Assembly (NCBI RefSeq): GCF_905220415.1
Contig: NC_059561.1
Location: 6,154,001-6,218,000, forward strand
DNA: 64,000 bases
Source: Colias croceus
Taxonomy: Eukaryota; Arthropoda; Insecta; Lepidoptera; Pieridae
Reading direction: 5' to 3'
Shown: in pieces, positions 47,513 to 59,450 of the stretch
How positions within the stretch are numbered: position 1 is the first letter of the stretch
Layout of the letters: each line of letters opens with the position of its first letter
Notes under the pieces: model-generated
What the model saw: the letters and a program-made list of their open reading frames with translations, nothing else
What the model was told of the DNA's origin: nothing
Database searches by the model: none
Program-made: the position numbers and the translations under genes

Positions 47513-48042
47513 TCAAACATTTAACTACGATGTTCAGTAATTTTTTTTATAATTATAAGACATACCGCGAACCACACTAAAAATAAACCTTATCACAATA
47601 TAAAACAATAGTCAAAATGTCACATCGTTATAAATAAATTAGATAACCTTATCTACAAATACTAGATAAATCATCTATAATAAGATCACACGGATCGCCG
47701 AAGATTTTAAAAATAACGAATACATGTAGAATCTCAGCTTATCTCAAAAGTGCACAATCTAGCGTACAATCCATTCATGTTCCAGTAAATTCGCGATAAT
47801 CAACTCTAATTGTAAGAAGATACGATCGAAATTATCTAAACAAAATCTTTATTTATTATCTGCGCTAGCGTCCTAGAAGCATTTGACACACGCAGCTCAG
47901 AAAACGCGGGCGACTCGAAAGAAATGACATTACGGCTTTTTGAATATAGAATAATATAGCCGCGTTCTTTTTTTTTAATTAGAAGTGCCACAGATTTTTG
48001 CTCTTTTTTAAATATAGATGATAAAACCTTAAAACTTTTAAA

Positions 48043-48202
48043 ATGAATGTGCTAAGTGATTTTTATAATGACAGTTCGATTGTTACGAGGCAAGTGCATC
48101 CCGCTGAATCGGACGCGGGAAAAGTATTGGGACTATTGCCAGTGTTCGTTTTAATTTTAATAATATTCATTAGGTTAATCTACGTATTATATAAAAGTAA
48201 AG
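48043..48202 (+). CDS. Candidate first coding exon with a membrane segment (exon B)
   Basis: ATG at 48043 opens 53 codons. They encode a polar N-terminus with Asp and Glu and a possible glycosylation site NDS, then the membrane segment VLGLLPVFVLILIIFIRLIY, then VLYKSKG with basic residues. The donor is AAAG|GTAAGTT and the exon ends in phase 1. Charge distribution (acidic before, basic after) predicts N-terminus outside and C-terminus in the cytosol. An unspliced reading gives a 94-residue frame ending at 48327, which remains an alternative. Confidence 0.5.
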
Positions 48203-48411
48203 GTAAGTTAATTACAAATGCTATTTTTTTTCTGTGCTCAATAATATATGATATTTTAGAGTATTATAATGAAGGGAAAGCAAAGCTGCGCTGTTTAATT
48301 TCAAAATTAAATGATATTTTGAAGTGAAAACTTCTTTAGCGGCGTTGGGTATAAAATCTTAAACTCGCGTCAGGACACGTGGCCTGATCGAAAAAGCGTG
48401 ACGGATGTTTT

Positions 48412-48442
48412 TTTGAATTTGAATTTGAATTTGAATTTGAAT
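48412..48442 (+). repeat. (TTTGAA)n microsatellite
   Basis: Five near-perfect units just downstream of membrane exon B. Confidence 0.85.
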
Positions 48443-49229
48443 TTTTTTTTCTAATTTTAACACCTTAGTTTAACACATATTCCTTGTGTTTTGCAAAAAT
48501 ATTGTTTCATAGGATAGGTACATAGATACTATTAAATGCTTTAGTCGAAAATGCAATACTTACCCTATTATTCTTAGTGACAAGGTAGGTATTTGTCTGC
48601 ATAATAATTTAAATCAGCCAATTAGTCTTTTTGCAAGAGCAGCATATTTTTATATTTTTTGTAAGTGTTATGTAAAATTTTAATCTCAGTAACGTCATCA
48701 ATTTTGAAGCAACAATTTGTTTTTTTACCAAATCAACAAAAAGTGCAATTTTATCACGAGTTTGAACATTATGTCGACATTAGTCACAAAAATAACTTAA
48801 AAGGTTATTTTAATTATTATATATTTGTTATTTTTTAAAGAACTTTAGAGCCATAAATTATCGTGCTATTTATAATATATATTATTTAAATTAGAATATT
48901 GAAAAACAATAAGCAATTTACAAAATATATATACGATAACGCAGAGCACTTAAAAAACCTACCACATTGATTACTGTAGAGTGAAAAAAAACTAATAACG
49001 TAACAAACAATATCTCATAATATAAAGGATTCTATCATCTATGTCATTATTTTGATATACATAATAATATCCTACTTTCAATTAATGTATGCTCTATTTA
49101 AAAGGATTCAATTAATTATTAAATAAAATTTTAAAATTGTTTTAGTTTTTTCGCTCTTCTGCACCCACTAACTACAAAAATATTATGTGAAAATGATAAC
49201 TAAGTATTTATAGTTTTTAAAACACGTTA

Positions 49230-49469
49230 TCCATACTAATATTATAAATGCGAATGTAACTCTGTATGTCTGTCTGTTACTCAATCACGCCTAAACTACT
49301 GAACCAATTTTCATGAAATTTGGTATGGACATATTATTTTGATACCCGAGAAAGGGCATAGGCTACTTTTTATCCCGGGAAAATGACGCAATCCCGGAAA
49401 TCCAAGGGTACGGGAACTATGCGGGTTTTTTCTTTGAATGCGCGGGCGAAGCCGCGGGCGTAAACCTAG
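49230..49469 (+). mobile_element. Helitron family 1
   Basis: A|TCCATACTAATATTATAAAT to GCCGCGGGCGTAAACCTAG|T. A short reverse-strand frame (49311-49523) across it is a by-product of the repeat. Confidence 0.85.
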
Positions 49470-49787
49470 TTCAAAATAAATTTCAATTTGACGGAATAAT
49501 ACCTGTAACTTCATAAATACCACTTTAACAAGACATATAACTTCAGTGGATAATATTTTAAAGCGTTTCTAAACGAAGTTTAGTTGAATAAATTATTCGA
49601 GTTTGAAACTTCATTTAATCGATTTTAATGTTGATAGGCATAATATTAGGTTAATTAAATATAACATTTTAATAATGTTAAAAACGTGACTATTCTCTTG
49701 TAAACACAATAAAAACGTAACTCAAGATTAACTTGGTTTTCTGATATGGAATATAAAAAGAAATGTCTATGCTTACCAAATATAAAA

Positions 49788-50008
49788 CTTTTCGCCTGCG
49801 GCTTCGCCCGCGTTTTTAAAGAAAAACCCGCATAGTTCCCGTTCCCGTGGGATTTCCGGGATAAAACCTAGCCTATGTTACTCGTGGATAATGTAGCTTT
49901 CGAATGGTGAAAGAATTTTTAAAATCGGTCCAGTAGTTTATGAGCCTATTCATTACAATCAAACAAACAAACAAACAAAGTTTTCCTCTTTATAATATTA
50001 GTATAGAT
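49788..50008 (-). mobile_element. Helitron, family 1 3' end joined to a different 5' half
   Basis: The left part (TTTCGCCTGCGGCTTCGCCC, GTTCCCGTGGGATTTCCGGG) is family 1. The right part (AATCGGTCCAGTAGTTTATG, then CAAACAAACAAACAAAG and GTATAGA|T) is different. The CTAG end has decayed. Confidence 0.6.
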
Positions 50009-50965
50009 TTGAATGCAGTTCCTAGATATAAATAATGTTCTTAAATAGCTATTTCTCGCAATTATAATAGTGTTTTCTTTCTAGAACATGTTTTCTAACT
50101 ATAAATAAAGATTTATAGTTTAATATTATATATTTATTTTATTAACATTCTTAAGACAGATTAGTGTATTAAAAGAAATGGAAATAGAGTTTATTTGTAC
50201 GAGTATTTACTATTTATTAAACTGTGGTAGAGTGCTGAACTTACATTATAATGTGTAAACAATAAATTATATTATGTGTAACACTTTATTGTTCTTTGCT
50301 TCTTTGTTATTGAAATTATGAACATAATAAGCCGAATACTTACTTTTTATAACAACAAAAAATAGCCAAGTTCACTAGGTTCTATAAAAGGTAGGTATTG
50401 ATTAGTAAAGGTAGGTACATATATACATATTATAATAATAGGTAGTTCTCTAGCCTAAAATAATAAGCACAATAGCTAAAACGAACCTGAAAGTAAGACA
50501 AACACATTTTAACCTTTATAATATTTAATACGGATTATATGTAATTTATGATCAAGTATATTTATAATTATAAAGCGTATTTTGGTTAATTAATTATTAT
50601 TTTATCTCATTGTTTTAACAATATTAAATATTAGCATGCAACACATGTCTTGCGCAATTTGGTAATCGAATTCTATGCCAAGGATATACCAGGGTCACTT
50701 TGAATCTATTTATATTTTATTATCTATTAATAAACCCGTTTTTAGATGAAATCTGACTATTTAAAAAAATGGTATTTGTATGTATTTTACAAAAGAAAAC
50801 ATGTTGTAACTTTACTATCAGAATCAACAGACTCTACAATTGATTTATCCAATCTATACGTATATGTTATGAGATATTAATTAATACAAGTTATAAGTAT
50901 TGGATATAAGACCATTGAGGTATTACTACTACCAATTAAAAGAAATCAATGTAACGAAAAAAATG

Positions 50966-51043
50966 GTTTGAGACGATTGACTCTAACTCGTGTTACAAAT
51001 AGTACCTAGTTGTGATGTCCTCTCTAGTACGTAATACATAGTA
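50966..51043. mobile_element. Partial copy of the MITE at 33.7 kb
   Basis: GGTTTGAGACGATTGACTCT, AACTCGTGTTACAAATAGTA and GTCCTCTCTAGTACGTA match the reverse complement of 33701-33775. Confidence 0.65.
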
Positions 51044-51369
51044 AATCAATGCATAAGATAGTTTTAATTTCATTACCTATTATGAAGAAAAACGAGGTAA
51101 AATTACGTGAAAGCTATTGAGAAAATTTAAAACCAAAAAATCTCCAAATTCTCTAAAAATTTTTTGGGTATTAAAATAATTAATACAGTTTAAAAAACAC
51201 ACTTAAACAGATGAAATTATTGCCATGTCACCGATTCTTGATAAGTGTAGTATTTTGAATTAAATTTGTCCATTTAATTTAAAGTAGGTCAAAAATCAAA
51301 ATCGAGTCTAAAGGTACATACAAACATGTCGGTAACACACAGGCGAAAGTAATAAATACTGACACCTTA

Positions 51370-51542
51370 GGCCGGTTACTCAAGTACCTGCCGCAGGGGC
51401 AATATAATATGAACAATCTCGGTTGGAGCAATTTCAGTTGTTCTATAAATTGCCCCTGCTTGCCTATACACATCACAATTAAGGAGCCAATTAAGGGTCC
51501 AATTTCAAAATTGTCCCTGCTGCAGGTACGTGAGTAGCCGGT
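51370..51542. mobile_element. MITE, GGCCGGTT type
   Basis: GGCCGGTTACTCAAGTACCT inverts to AGGTACGTGAGTAGCCGGTT. TTA flanks both sides (51367-51369, 51543-51545), as for PIF/Harbinger-type elements. Confidence 0.7.
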
Positions 51543-51772
51543 TTATTAATACGCCGAACGAACTAACCTGAAAGGAACTATTCAAACAAGAATATCAAAC
51601 TTTCTAAAAACGTCATAAAATTTTTGTTAACATTTAAGTCTTATCTGCGAAAACGTATAATCCAAGTTTGGTGAAATTTACTCATTGCCTTTATCTCGGG
51701 TAAACCCAGATGAATAAACATTGTTTGCGTTTATTGCATTGCTATAAATATTTAACAACACGTGAAGTATCT

Positions 51773-51963
51773 ATACTATTCTTAATATTATAAAGCTGAA
51801 GAGTTCGTTTGTTTGTTTAAACGCGCTAATCTCAGGAACTACTGAAAAAATTATTTCAGTGTTAGATAGCCCATTTATCGAGGAAGGTTATAGGCACATA
51901 TATCATCACACTAAGACAAATAGGAGCAGAGCAATGCGGGTAAAACCGCGAGGCACAGATAGT
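51773..51963 (+). mobile_element. Helitron family 2
   Basis: ATCTATACTATTCTTAATAT to GCGAGGCACAGATAG|T; the terminal CTAG is mutated to ATAG. Confidence 0.75.
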
Positions 51964-52151
51964 AATAATATATTGTATACAGGAAGACTTCACTTTGTAC
52001 ATTTTTGCTTCAGTTACCTTGGTTCATGAAATAGCATTGACATGTCATATAGACAATACAATGTATTTATGGAGCATAGTGGAAAAAGAAAGGAAATTGA
52101 ATCAACACAGAATTAACAAGATCCCAGGGCTGCCAAACCTCACCTATTTTA

Positions 52152-52378
52152 TGACGGAGCTATCCACCCGCGGCTTCGACCGTTTTTCAAAGAAAAACTC
52201 GCATAGTTCCCGAAACCGTGGGATTTCCTGGATAAAACCTATCCTATGTGTTAATCCAAGTTACCCTCTACATGTGTGCTAAATTTCATTGTAATCGGTT
52301 CAGTAGTTTTTAAGTGAAAGAGTAACAAACATCCATACATCCATACTTACAAACTTTCGCCTTTATAATATTTATTAA
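52152..52378 (-). mobile_element. Helitron family 1, decayed ends, followed by a second 5' part
   Basis: TCCACCCGCGGCTTCGACCG at left and CTTTCGCCTTTATAATATTT at right. 52440-52548 repeats only the 5' part (TTCATTGTAATCGGTTTAGT to CATTTATAATATTAGG). Confidence 0.7.
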
Positions 52379-52714
52379 GATGGTTGGGATATAAAAAGGG
52401 ATAAACTATACAGATTTTAAACTGAGTCAGCTTAATTTAATCGGTTCAATTTCATTGTAATCGGTTTAGTAGTATCTATTTTCGTGAAAGAGTAACAAAC
52501 ACACACATGCACATCCTCACAAACTTTCGCATTTATAATATTAGGGTAAGAAGTTTAATCATATATTGTGTTTTTTCTTATACTTTAATACTTTCTTCTT
52601 AGTTTTAATTGCGGAATGACAGAAAAGACTTCGAAAATTCTTTTTTTTTTGTATTCATTAGGTACTATAGGAAGAATGTTCTTAGAACCGTTGAGATTTT
52701 AATATCTATACTAA

Positions 52715-53078
52715 TACTAGCGGTTCGCCCCGGCTTCGCCCGCGGTACCTACATGTTTACGTTTTTTTTCATAAAAACTATCCTATCTCTCAAGTTGGAT
52801 CGAACTGCACATGGTGTCCGAATTTTATTATAATCGGTTAAGTAGTTTAGGAGTCCATTGAGGACAAACATTGTGATACGAGATTTATACATATTAAGAT
52901 TATAAAGCTGAAGAGTTTGTTTGTTTGAACGCGCTAATCTCGGGAACTACTGATCCGATTTGAAAAATTCTTTCGGTGTTAGATAGCCCATTTATCGAGG
53001 AAAGTTATAGGCTATATATCATCGCACTACGACCAACAGGGGTGGAGCCACGGGGGTGAAACCGCGCGGAGCAGCTAG
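52715..53078 (+). mobile_element. Helitron family 2 with a family 3 Helitron inserted at its 5' end
   Basis: The outer element starts A|TCTATACTAATA, is split by the reversed family 3 copy 52727-52899 (CTAGCGGTTCGCCCCGGC to ATATTAAGA), and resumes TTATAAAGCTG. It ends CGCGCGGAGCAGCTAG|T. Confidence 0.75.
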
Positions 53079-53714
53079 TCTAATAATAAACCTATCAAAC
53101 TTTTATACGTCCTGAGTACCAGGAAAACATAGACAATAAAAGATACATACATATCAGCGTAATGACGAATAACTAAGATAATTTAGAAGTACGTATTTAA
53201 CAATACTTTTATCCTCCTTATTGACTCTGTGGCGCCAGAATGAATATGTAGGTACTTTTGAGTTTTGTGCATTTGCATTATTATTAATATATCAAAATTG
53301 TATAGTTATTCTTCGAGTATAAGTATTAATTATTGTTTTTGTGATACAATTCAAATATTTCTTTCATATAATATACACGACATCTGAATCAACTTAATAA
53401 ACTGTAAAAAATACACCCAAAATTGTAAGTTTAATATTAATATGCTGCATATTTTTAATGTGCATAGGTACATCATAAATGTTATTTTTTACTTTAAAAC
53501 CGTCTGCAATTTTATTTGTATGTCTGTATTATAATGAACCTATATATTTTAAGAAATCAAACTAGTACAGAACAATCTACAACAATATTTGCAAGGAACA
53601 TACATACTTATCGAGTCAATGACTTTTCTTTGTTTAGTATTTGGTCAAATATCACATTGTTATTAGATTCGACAAGGTTTTGTCTGACTAGCTATATTAT
53701 CTTTTATCTATCTT

Positions 53715-53765
53715 GTATTGTTGCCTGGAAGAGACGGCTTAGTAGCCATAAGGGCGCTATTTGTG
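53715..53765 (+). mobile_element. Retroelement 3'-end fragment, second copy
   Basis: It has TGTTGCCTGGAAGAGACGG and AGCCATAAGGGCGC, matching the piece at 3.8 kb. It lies inside a 103-codon chance frame (53516-53827). Confidence 0.4.
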
Positions 53766-54212
53766 CATGTCTCGTATTGAAAAATGTGTTGGTTTTCCTA
53801 TTCCTTATTGACAAAAATAAAATATAATAATATGTTCACAGTGAAAACACCTTATGGAGACATTTTCATGTATCTCTATTTAATAAGATTTGTTTTGTTC
53901 TATATATTATATTTCTGAATTAGCCTCCGTAAGTTTTCCAATAAAACAAATAAAATAAAATTTGTATTGGTCGTTTCAATACTAGCCGCTTACCCGAATC
54001 TATCTAGATTGGACCGGTATTATAACCGATGAGTAAATAGCCTTATATCACCGAGAAATTATTTAAATGTCTATTGTTAAGACAATTCCACACTCTTTTT
54101 CAATTCTTGAGTGAAACACAAAAAAAAATCTCTTAAAATATACGTGTAGAGTCACAGAATAATACAGTATAGGCTATATTATTTAAAGGATAAATTATAA
54201 AACAAGCCTTAT

Positions 54213-54453
54213 AAAAAAGAGTGTGTGTAGGTACTTATGTAGGTACACGCGTTAGAAGTTATACTTCTTTGGCGTATGGTATATATGTATATATAAAAAA
54301 AATACTAGAATATACAACTTGAACATAGTTATTCAATTTTCATTCCACCTAGAACTAACTTCATGCTGTTAAATTTAGGTGTCGGTGTGCGCGCGCATCG
54401 TAAAAATTCACTCTCATCATTTTTCTCCATCGCGCCAAAAGAAGTATAACTTC
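54213..54453 (-). mobile_element. Repeat family P, copy 5
   Basis: AAAAAGAGTGTGTGTAGGTA at left, and CGCGCCAAAAGAAGTATAAC at right. Confidence 0.75.
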
Positions 54454-55198
54454 AAAAATCTGCTTAAACCTTGAAACAGTTAACTCAATTTGCAGAAATG
54501 TTAAACAAACATTCGCTGAAACTGAAAACAATATGTAATGTCAATACATGTAAATCAAAATCACGCGTAGCACGAGTCATGTGATTCACTTATTATTTGT
54601 AATTGACAGTTTGCAAGTAATTGAATATTATGGGTTCTTTGGTCTTTACCACAGTCCTGAATGTTTCGGCTATTTCGTAGTGTGCATTCGTAAATTTATA
54701 ATACTCCAAAGTAGGAAGAGTTTTTATGCTATTAATCTTATAAGCTTCTTATATGACACTATATTTTGAATACTTCAAAATTTTCTTTGACTACGAATCT
54801 CGCTCTACTTATTCGTGGTCGAATAATTTTTACACCCGAAATTATGAAGATAGTGGTTTTGGAAGTCTATTTCTCTTGATAATTTATTAACATAAATCTT
54901 TATGCGTATCCCGTATAACATAATATTACGACTCGTTTTCCTCTTAAATTTAGCATAGTAACAAGTAAACAACGACGGGTTTACAACTCTTATTCAAATA
55001 TATTACAAAATAAACAAATATTGCTATCATGCAGCCTTGTAGCGTAAATCTTAGAATTTAATATAATTATTTAAAACAAAATATAGGTACATAATATTAT
55101 AGTCGTATCGGTAACTAGCTATGCCCCGCGGTTCAGGATCAGGCCGTAATCCACCACGCTGGCCAAGTGCGCGTTGGCTGATATTGCTGGCATTTTAA

Positions 55199-55429
55199 TC
55201 CTACTAATATTATAAAAATGCTAAAGTTTGTGAGGATGTGTGTGTGTGTGTTTGTTTCTCTTTCACTCAAATTCTACTGAACCGGTTTCAATGAAATTTA
55301 GCACACATATAGGATTAAACAAAATAACTTGGATTAACACATAGGATAGTTTTTATCCCGGAAATCCCGCGGGAACGGAAACTATGCGGGTTTTCCTTTG
55401 CGCGGGCGAAGCCACGGGCGGAAATCTAG
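55199..55429 (+). mobile_element. Helitron family 1
   Basis: A|TCCTACTAATATTATAAAAA to GAAGCCACGGGCGGAAATCT with AG|T. Just upstream (55115-55183) a CTAG end of family 2 is fused to a G+C-rich repeat piece (CACCACGCTGGCCAAGTGCG). Confidence 0.8.
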
Positions 55430-56226
55430 TGTAATATATTTTTAAATTGAAACACCCTAATTACTGAACATATTATATAAACATATATAACATAGGTAAT
55501 AATATATAAATAATGCAATATTGGTTCCCAAAGCCGCTCTGATTTCAAAATTTAAATCAAAAACATATTTCGATAAATGCGTTTCGATACGAGATTAGCC
55601 TGCATTGATCTCCTCAGATAAATGCAAAAATAAAACGCTTTTTCCGTGACAAAATCTTAATATATCATTTGGTATAACATCATGTGATTTTGACGCAACA
55701 TCAATAATATGACATTACCATTGATCCCCCACTTGAGATAAATTTGTCGGTTTTCTCTTTAATAATTGTTGTTTGTTTTCTATTTAATATGATTAAGATT
55801 ATTATGGATTACTCGTGATAAAAGAACATTTGTGGTATACGATGAGTAATGTTTCATTTTAATTCAGAATGCTTGAAAAAGAGCAACTATGGAGTTTCTT
55901 GCCGGTTCTTCTCCATAGATACTGCTTTCCAAATCGATGGTAAATGTTAAAAATATGTAGGTAATGTGACGATTCAAAAGTGCTTCTAAAAGAAGTCTAA
56001 TTGAATAAATAAATGTTTGAGTTTGAGGATAGAAAAAAATTGATGAATATGTTGGGCCCTCCTCACAATGGGCAAAATAAATAGCTAAAATAAAGTATTT
56101 TTCATATTTTTAAACATAATTTCATACTCATCCCATACATTGAAAAAACTATTGTATATATTAGAGCTGTACTTTATACAAATTATTATAATAGTCTATT
56201 ACCTATAACATTAACACTAAGTATAA

Positions 56227-56432
56227 GGCCGGTTGCAGAGCTTGACCGACCATCAGCGCGTACGTCGGTCGCGCTTGTTATATGTATGGAAATTCATAAA
56301 ACCGTTCATAGCCAGACCGACCATACGCACGCGTATTGTCATGCGCATTAGTGTCATAGTCATACAATTGTTGATGCGTATCGTCAGGACCGATGGTACG
56401 CACTGACGGTCGGTCAAGCTCTGCAACCAGCC
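56227..56432. mobile_element. MITE, GGCCGGTT type, TAA duplication
   Basis: The 37-base ends GGCCGGTTGCAGAGCTTGAC and GTCAAGCTCTGCAACCAGCC are inverted with two or three mismatches. TAA at 56224-56226 and 56433-56435 suggests PIF/Harbinger. Confidence 0.8.
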
Positions 56433-56702
56433 TAATTATCCAGAAATTTCATATGTTTTATGTGTCAAATTTCATATCTACCCCGTGCAAACATCCGAGA
56501 TTTTTTATCTTTACGGCTTTAATTCTTAGTCTCTCATTTTATCGTTAATTTCCGCATACCTTTAAACCTAAGCCAATATTAACGAAATTAGTCGACATTT
56601 AGAGGGCGTATTAAATAAATATGATGTTTTTAATCTGTAGGAAATACGTGATTGTTCAAATATGTTCTTGTTCATAGGAAACAAAACATAACATGCGTCA
56701 TA

Positions 56703-56876
56703 TCTATACTAATATTATAAAGCTGAAGAATTTGTTTGATTGAACGCGCTAATCCCAGGAACAACTGGTCCGATTTGAAAAATTATTTCGGTGTTAGAGC
56801 CCATTGATTGAGGTAGGCTATAAAGCTAAGATTAATAGGAGCGGAGCAATGCGGGTAAAACCGCGGGGCACAGCTA
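56703..56876 (+). mobile_element. Helitron family 2
   Basis: A|TCTATACTAATATTATAAAG to CCGCGGGGCACAGCTAG|T. Confidence 0.8.
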
Positions 56877-57187
56877 GTTATACATAATATAGATCTAGAT
56901 TATATTACACCTGTAAGAAAATTTATAAATGTATCTAGGCATCTTTTTTATTTTTTCCGAATACATAACAAAAGGGCCCGAAGCCGTAGTCTAAAATAAG
57001 TTTTGTAATTAATAAATTCAATTTATTTATTTATTACTGATTCCTTACAGCTATTCTTACAATTATTACAAAATAATAAATAAAATACGCCAATTAAAAT
57101 GAATTCGATTAATGGCATTATAAAACATATTGTGACAAAGAAAATTGAGAAAGTTTATAAGGCATTTTTGCAAGTACCTAATATAAC

Positions 57188-57363
57188 TATCTGCGCGGTT
57201 TCACCCACGTGTGACGTGGTTCCGCTCCTGTTGGTGTTAGTGCCTTCCTCGATAAATGGGCTATCTAACACTGAAAGAAGTTTTCAAATCGGACCAGTAG
57301 TTCCTGAGATTAGCGCGTTCAAACAAACAAACAAACTATTCAGCTTTATAATATTAGTATAGA
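57188..57363 (-). mobile_element. Helitron family 2, decayed 3' end
   Basis: CTATCTGCGCGGTTTCACCC at left, ATTAGCGCGTTCAAACAAAC, and ATAATATTAGTATAGA at right. A plus-strand frame across it is not a gene. Confidence 0.75.
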
Positions 57364-57710
57364 CAATAGAATCAGTATTAAGGCTTCGGTAGTCTAGTTT
57401 TATGAAAGTTTGTGTTGTCTTTGACATAATATTATATCAATCTTTGATTTTCCTCAGTCATTCTTAGAATTGCTTTTTTTATTTATAGATACGTTTTCAG
57501 GAAATCTTTTTATGTATTTAATCTTAACACTGTGTCACGAGATTTTTTGACATATTTAGATATGAAGTAAATAATCAAATTCTTTTTCAATCTGTGTTTT
57601 TCTTCTCTTTAAATAGGCATGAAATATAAATTACTAATAAACATGCTTTAAAGAAATAAACAATAAGATAAACTTATAAAATTATTGTATTGTTACCGGT
57701 CCTCGATAAA

Positions 57711-57945
57711 GGTACAATTCCGAGAGTCGAGACGGACCGCAGACCGCAAACTGCAACAGCAAACTGCAAGCGACAACACTTGTTTCTATGAACATCTATG
57801 AATCGCTGCGCGTCGCGTCTGCAGGCAGCAGTGTTGCCACTTGCCGCGCTTTGAATCAATTTCATAGATGTTCATAGAAACAAGTGGTGTCGCTTGCAGT
57901 TTGCTGTTGCAGTTAGCGGTCTGCGGCCCGTCTCGGACTTGTACC
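57711..57945. mobile_element. Fold-back element with about 90-base arms
   Basis: Arms 57711-57805 and 57858-57945 are inverted with few mismatches (ACTGCAACAGCAAACTGCAA against TTGCAGTTTGCTGTTGCAGT). The 50-base loop is G+C-rich. The arms themselves repeat an AACTGCA word. Confidence 0.8.
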
Positions 57946-58138
57946 TTAAGTGTACAAAGCTGAATTAAATCTAATCGTCTGTTAATATAAATAAAGGATT
58001 CAGTTTCATTATAATGTACAAATATTGCTTATAAAAGCGTGCCAAAAAGAGAAAAAGTCTTAGGTAGGTACTTACCTAGATTGTGAAATCTTGTGTCTTA
58101 AAATATTTCAACATTATTTCCTTTTCCCATTGTTATCT

Positions 58139-58307
58139 TCTATAATATAAAAATGAATCGCAAAATGTGTTGGTAAGCGCATAACTCGAGAACGGCTGAA
58201 CAGATTTCGATAATTCTTTTTTTATTATATTTATTGAAGTATGAGGATGGTTCTTAAGTAGAGAAAAAGTAAACATGTACCACGGGCGAAGCCGGGGCGG
58301 ATCGCTA
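58139..58307 (+). mobile_element. Helitron family 3
   Basis: TCTATAATATAAAAATGAAT, CTCGAGAACGGCTGAACAGA, GTAAACATGTACCACGGGCG, end GGATCGCTAG|T. Confidence 0.7.
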
Positions 58308-58427
58308 GTCTTAGATAAATACTTAGATCAAACTTCTTCAACGTAATAACTCTGAATCTATAAAATCTATCTGAATATATAAAACTTACGAAGTTTGTAG
58401 TTCTACGGTCTCTGCGTTTATTTATTA

Positions 58428-58661
58428 CTAGCTTTCCACCCGCGGCATCACCTGCGCAGTGAATGAAAAACCCGCATAGTTCCCGTTCCCGTGGGATTTC
58501 CAGAATAAAACCTATCCTATGTCCCGGGGTAAAAAGTAGCCTATGTCCTTTCTCGGGTATCTCTATACCAAATTTTATTCATATTGGTTCAGTAGTTAAG
58601 GGGTGATTGAGTAACAGACAGACAGACAGAGTTACTTTCGCATTTATAATATTAGTATGGA
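58428..58661 (-). mobile_element. Helitron family 1, (GACA)n subtype
   Basis: CTAGCTTTCCACCCGCGGCA to ATAATATTAGTATGGA|T. Confidence 0.8.
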
Positions 58662-58820
58662 TTTACTAAACGTGCTAAAATTAATTAATGATCAAAACAA
58701 TATGCTGGCATATATGAATAAAAGTGATCACTTTTAGAAATCAGGCTGGCGAGAAATGTTCGTAGTTAAGAGTACTTATACGTCTACGTACTTATAAATT
58801 TTAACAAATAACAAATATAT

Positions 58821-59165
58821 ATTACTGAGTTCCTATGGCCACCTTCCGATTCCATCATCAAATCAGCTCTATGTCATGACAATGTTTCATCGCTATCCAA
58901 TTACGTATACAAAATTTCAGCTCAATCAGTTACCGGGAAGTGAATCAAAGTTACTTGAAACATTTAGAAATACAGACAAAAATTCTCATAAAATAAAAAC
59001 TACTGGACCTATCCCAAAAAAAAATTTTATGGGACCAATACGACGACACCATCCCGCATCGAACAAAAAAAGAATCACGTAGATCGGTTCAGAAACCTTG
59101 GAGTAATCGGTGTACATACATAAAAAAATACCGGCCTAATTGATAACCTCCTCCTTTTTTTGAAT
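58821..59165 (+). repeat. Dispersed repeat, probable RTE-type 3' region, copy 1
   Basis: The block from ATTACTGAGTTCCTATGGCC to GGAGTAATCGGTGTACAT recurs at 63622-63988 with about 80-90% similarity by eye and small gaps. It contains CAAAATTTCAGCTCAATC and ACCGGGAAGTG, words typical of RTE-like 3' regions. Frames through it are not conserved between the copies, so it is not coding. Confidence 0.6.
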
Positions 59166-59450
59166 TCTGTTAAAATACTCATAATTAATGTTTAAATCAA
59201 AAATTAGGTACAAAAGTACTTAAAACATATTTAACTCATTCGCAAACCCATTAGATGTAGTGATAACGATAAATCATTGTTGACTAACAGTTATGATAAG
59301 AGCCTTCGATCGGTTCCCGAAAAAAAATTGACAAAGTGGCAGGAAAATTGACAGACTAGTGACGACCACAGATAATAAATAACTTGTGTATTGTTTGTAA
59401 AAAGTTTTTAATGTTTTTTTTTTTTGTGATTAGAGTTGTTTTTTATTAAA

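Larger units (their letters stand above)
49470..51366. other. No gene seen
   Basis: Apart from the Helitron at 49.8 kb and the partial MITE at 50.97 kb, A+T-rich DNA without coding signal. Confidence 0.4.

Noticed and set aside
51995..52282. 95-codon plus-strand frame
   Set aside because: Its second half is translated Helitron sequence.
53516..53827. 103-codon plus-strand frame
   Set aside because: It runs through a retroelement tail, lacks domains and has no splice support.
57099..57362. 87-codon plus-strand frame
   Set aside because: Most of it is a reversed family 2 Helitron.
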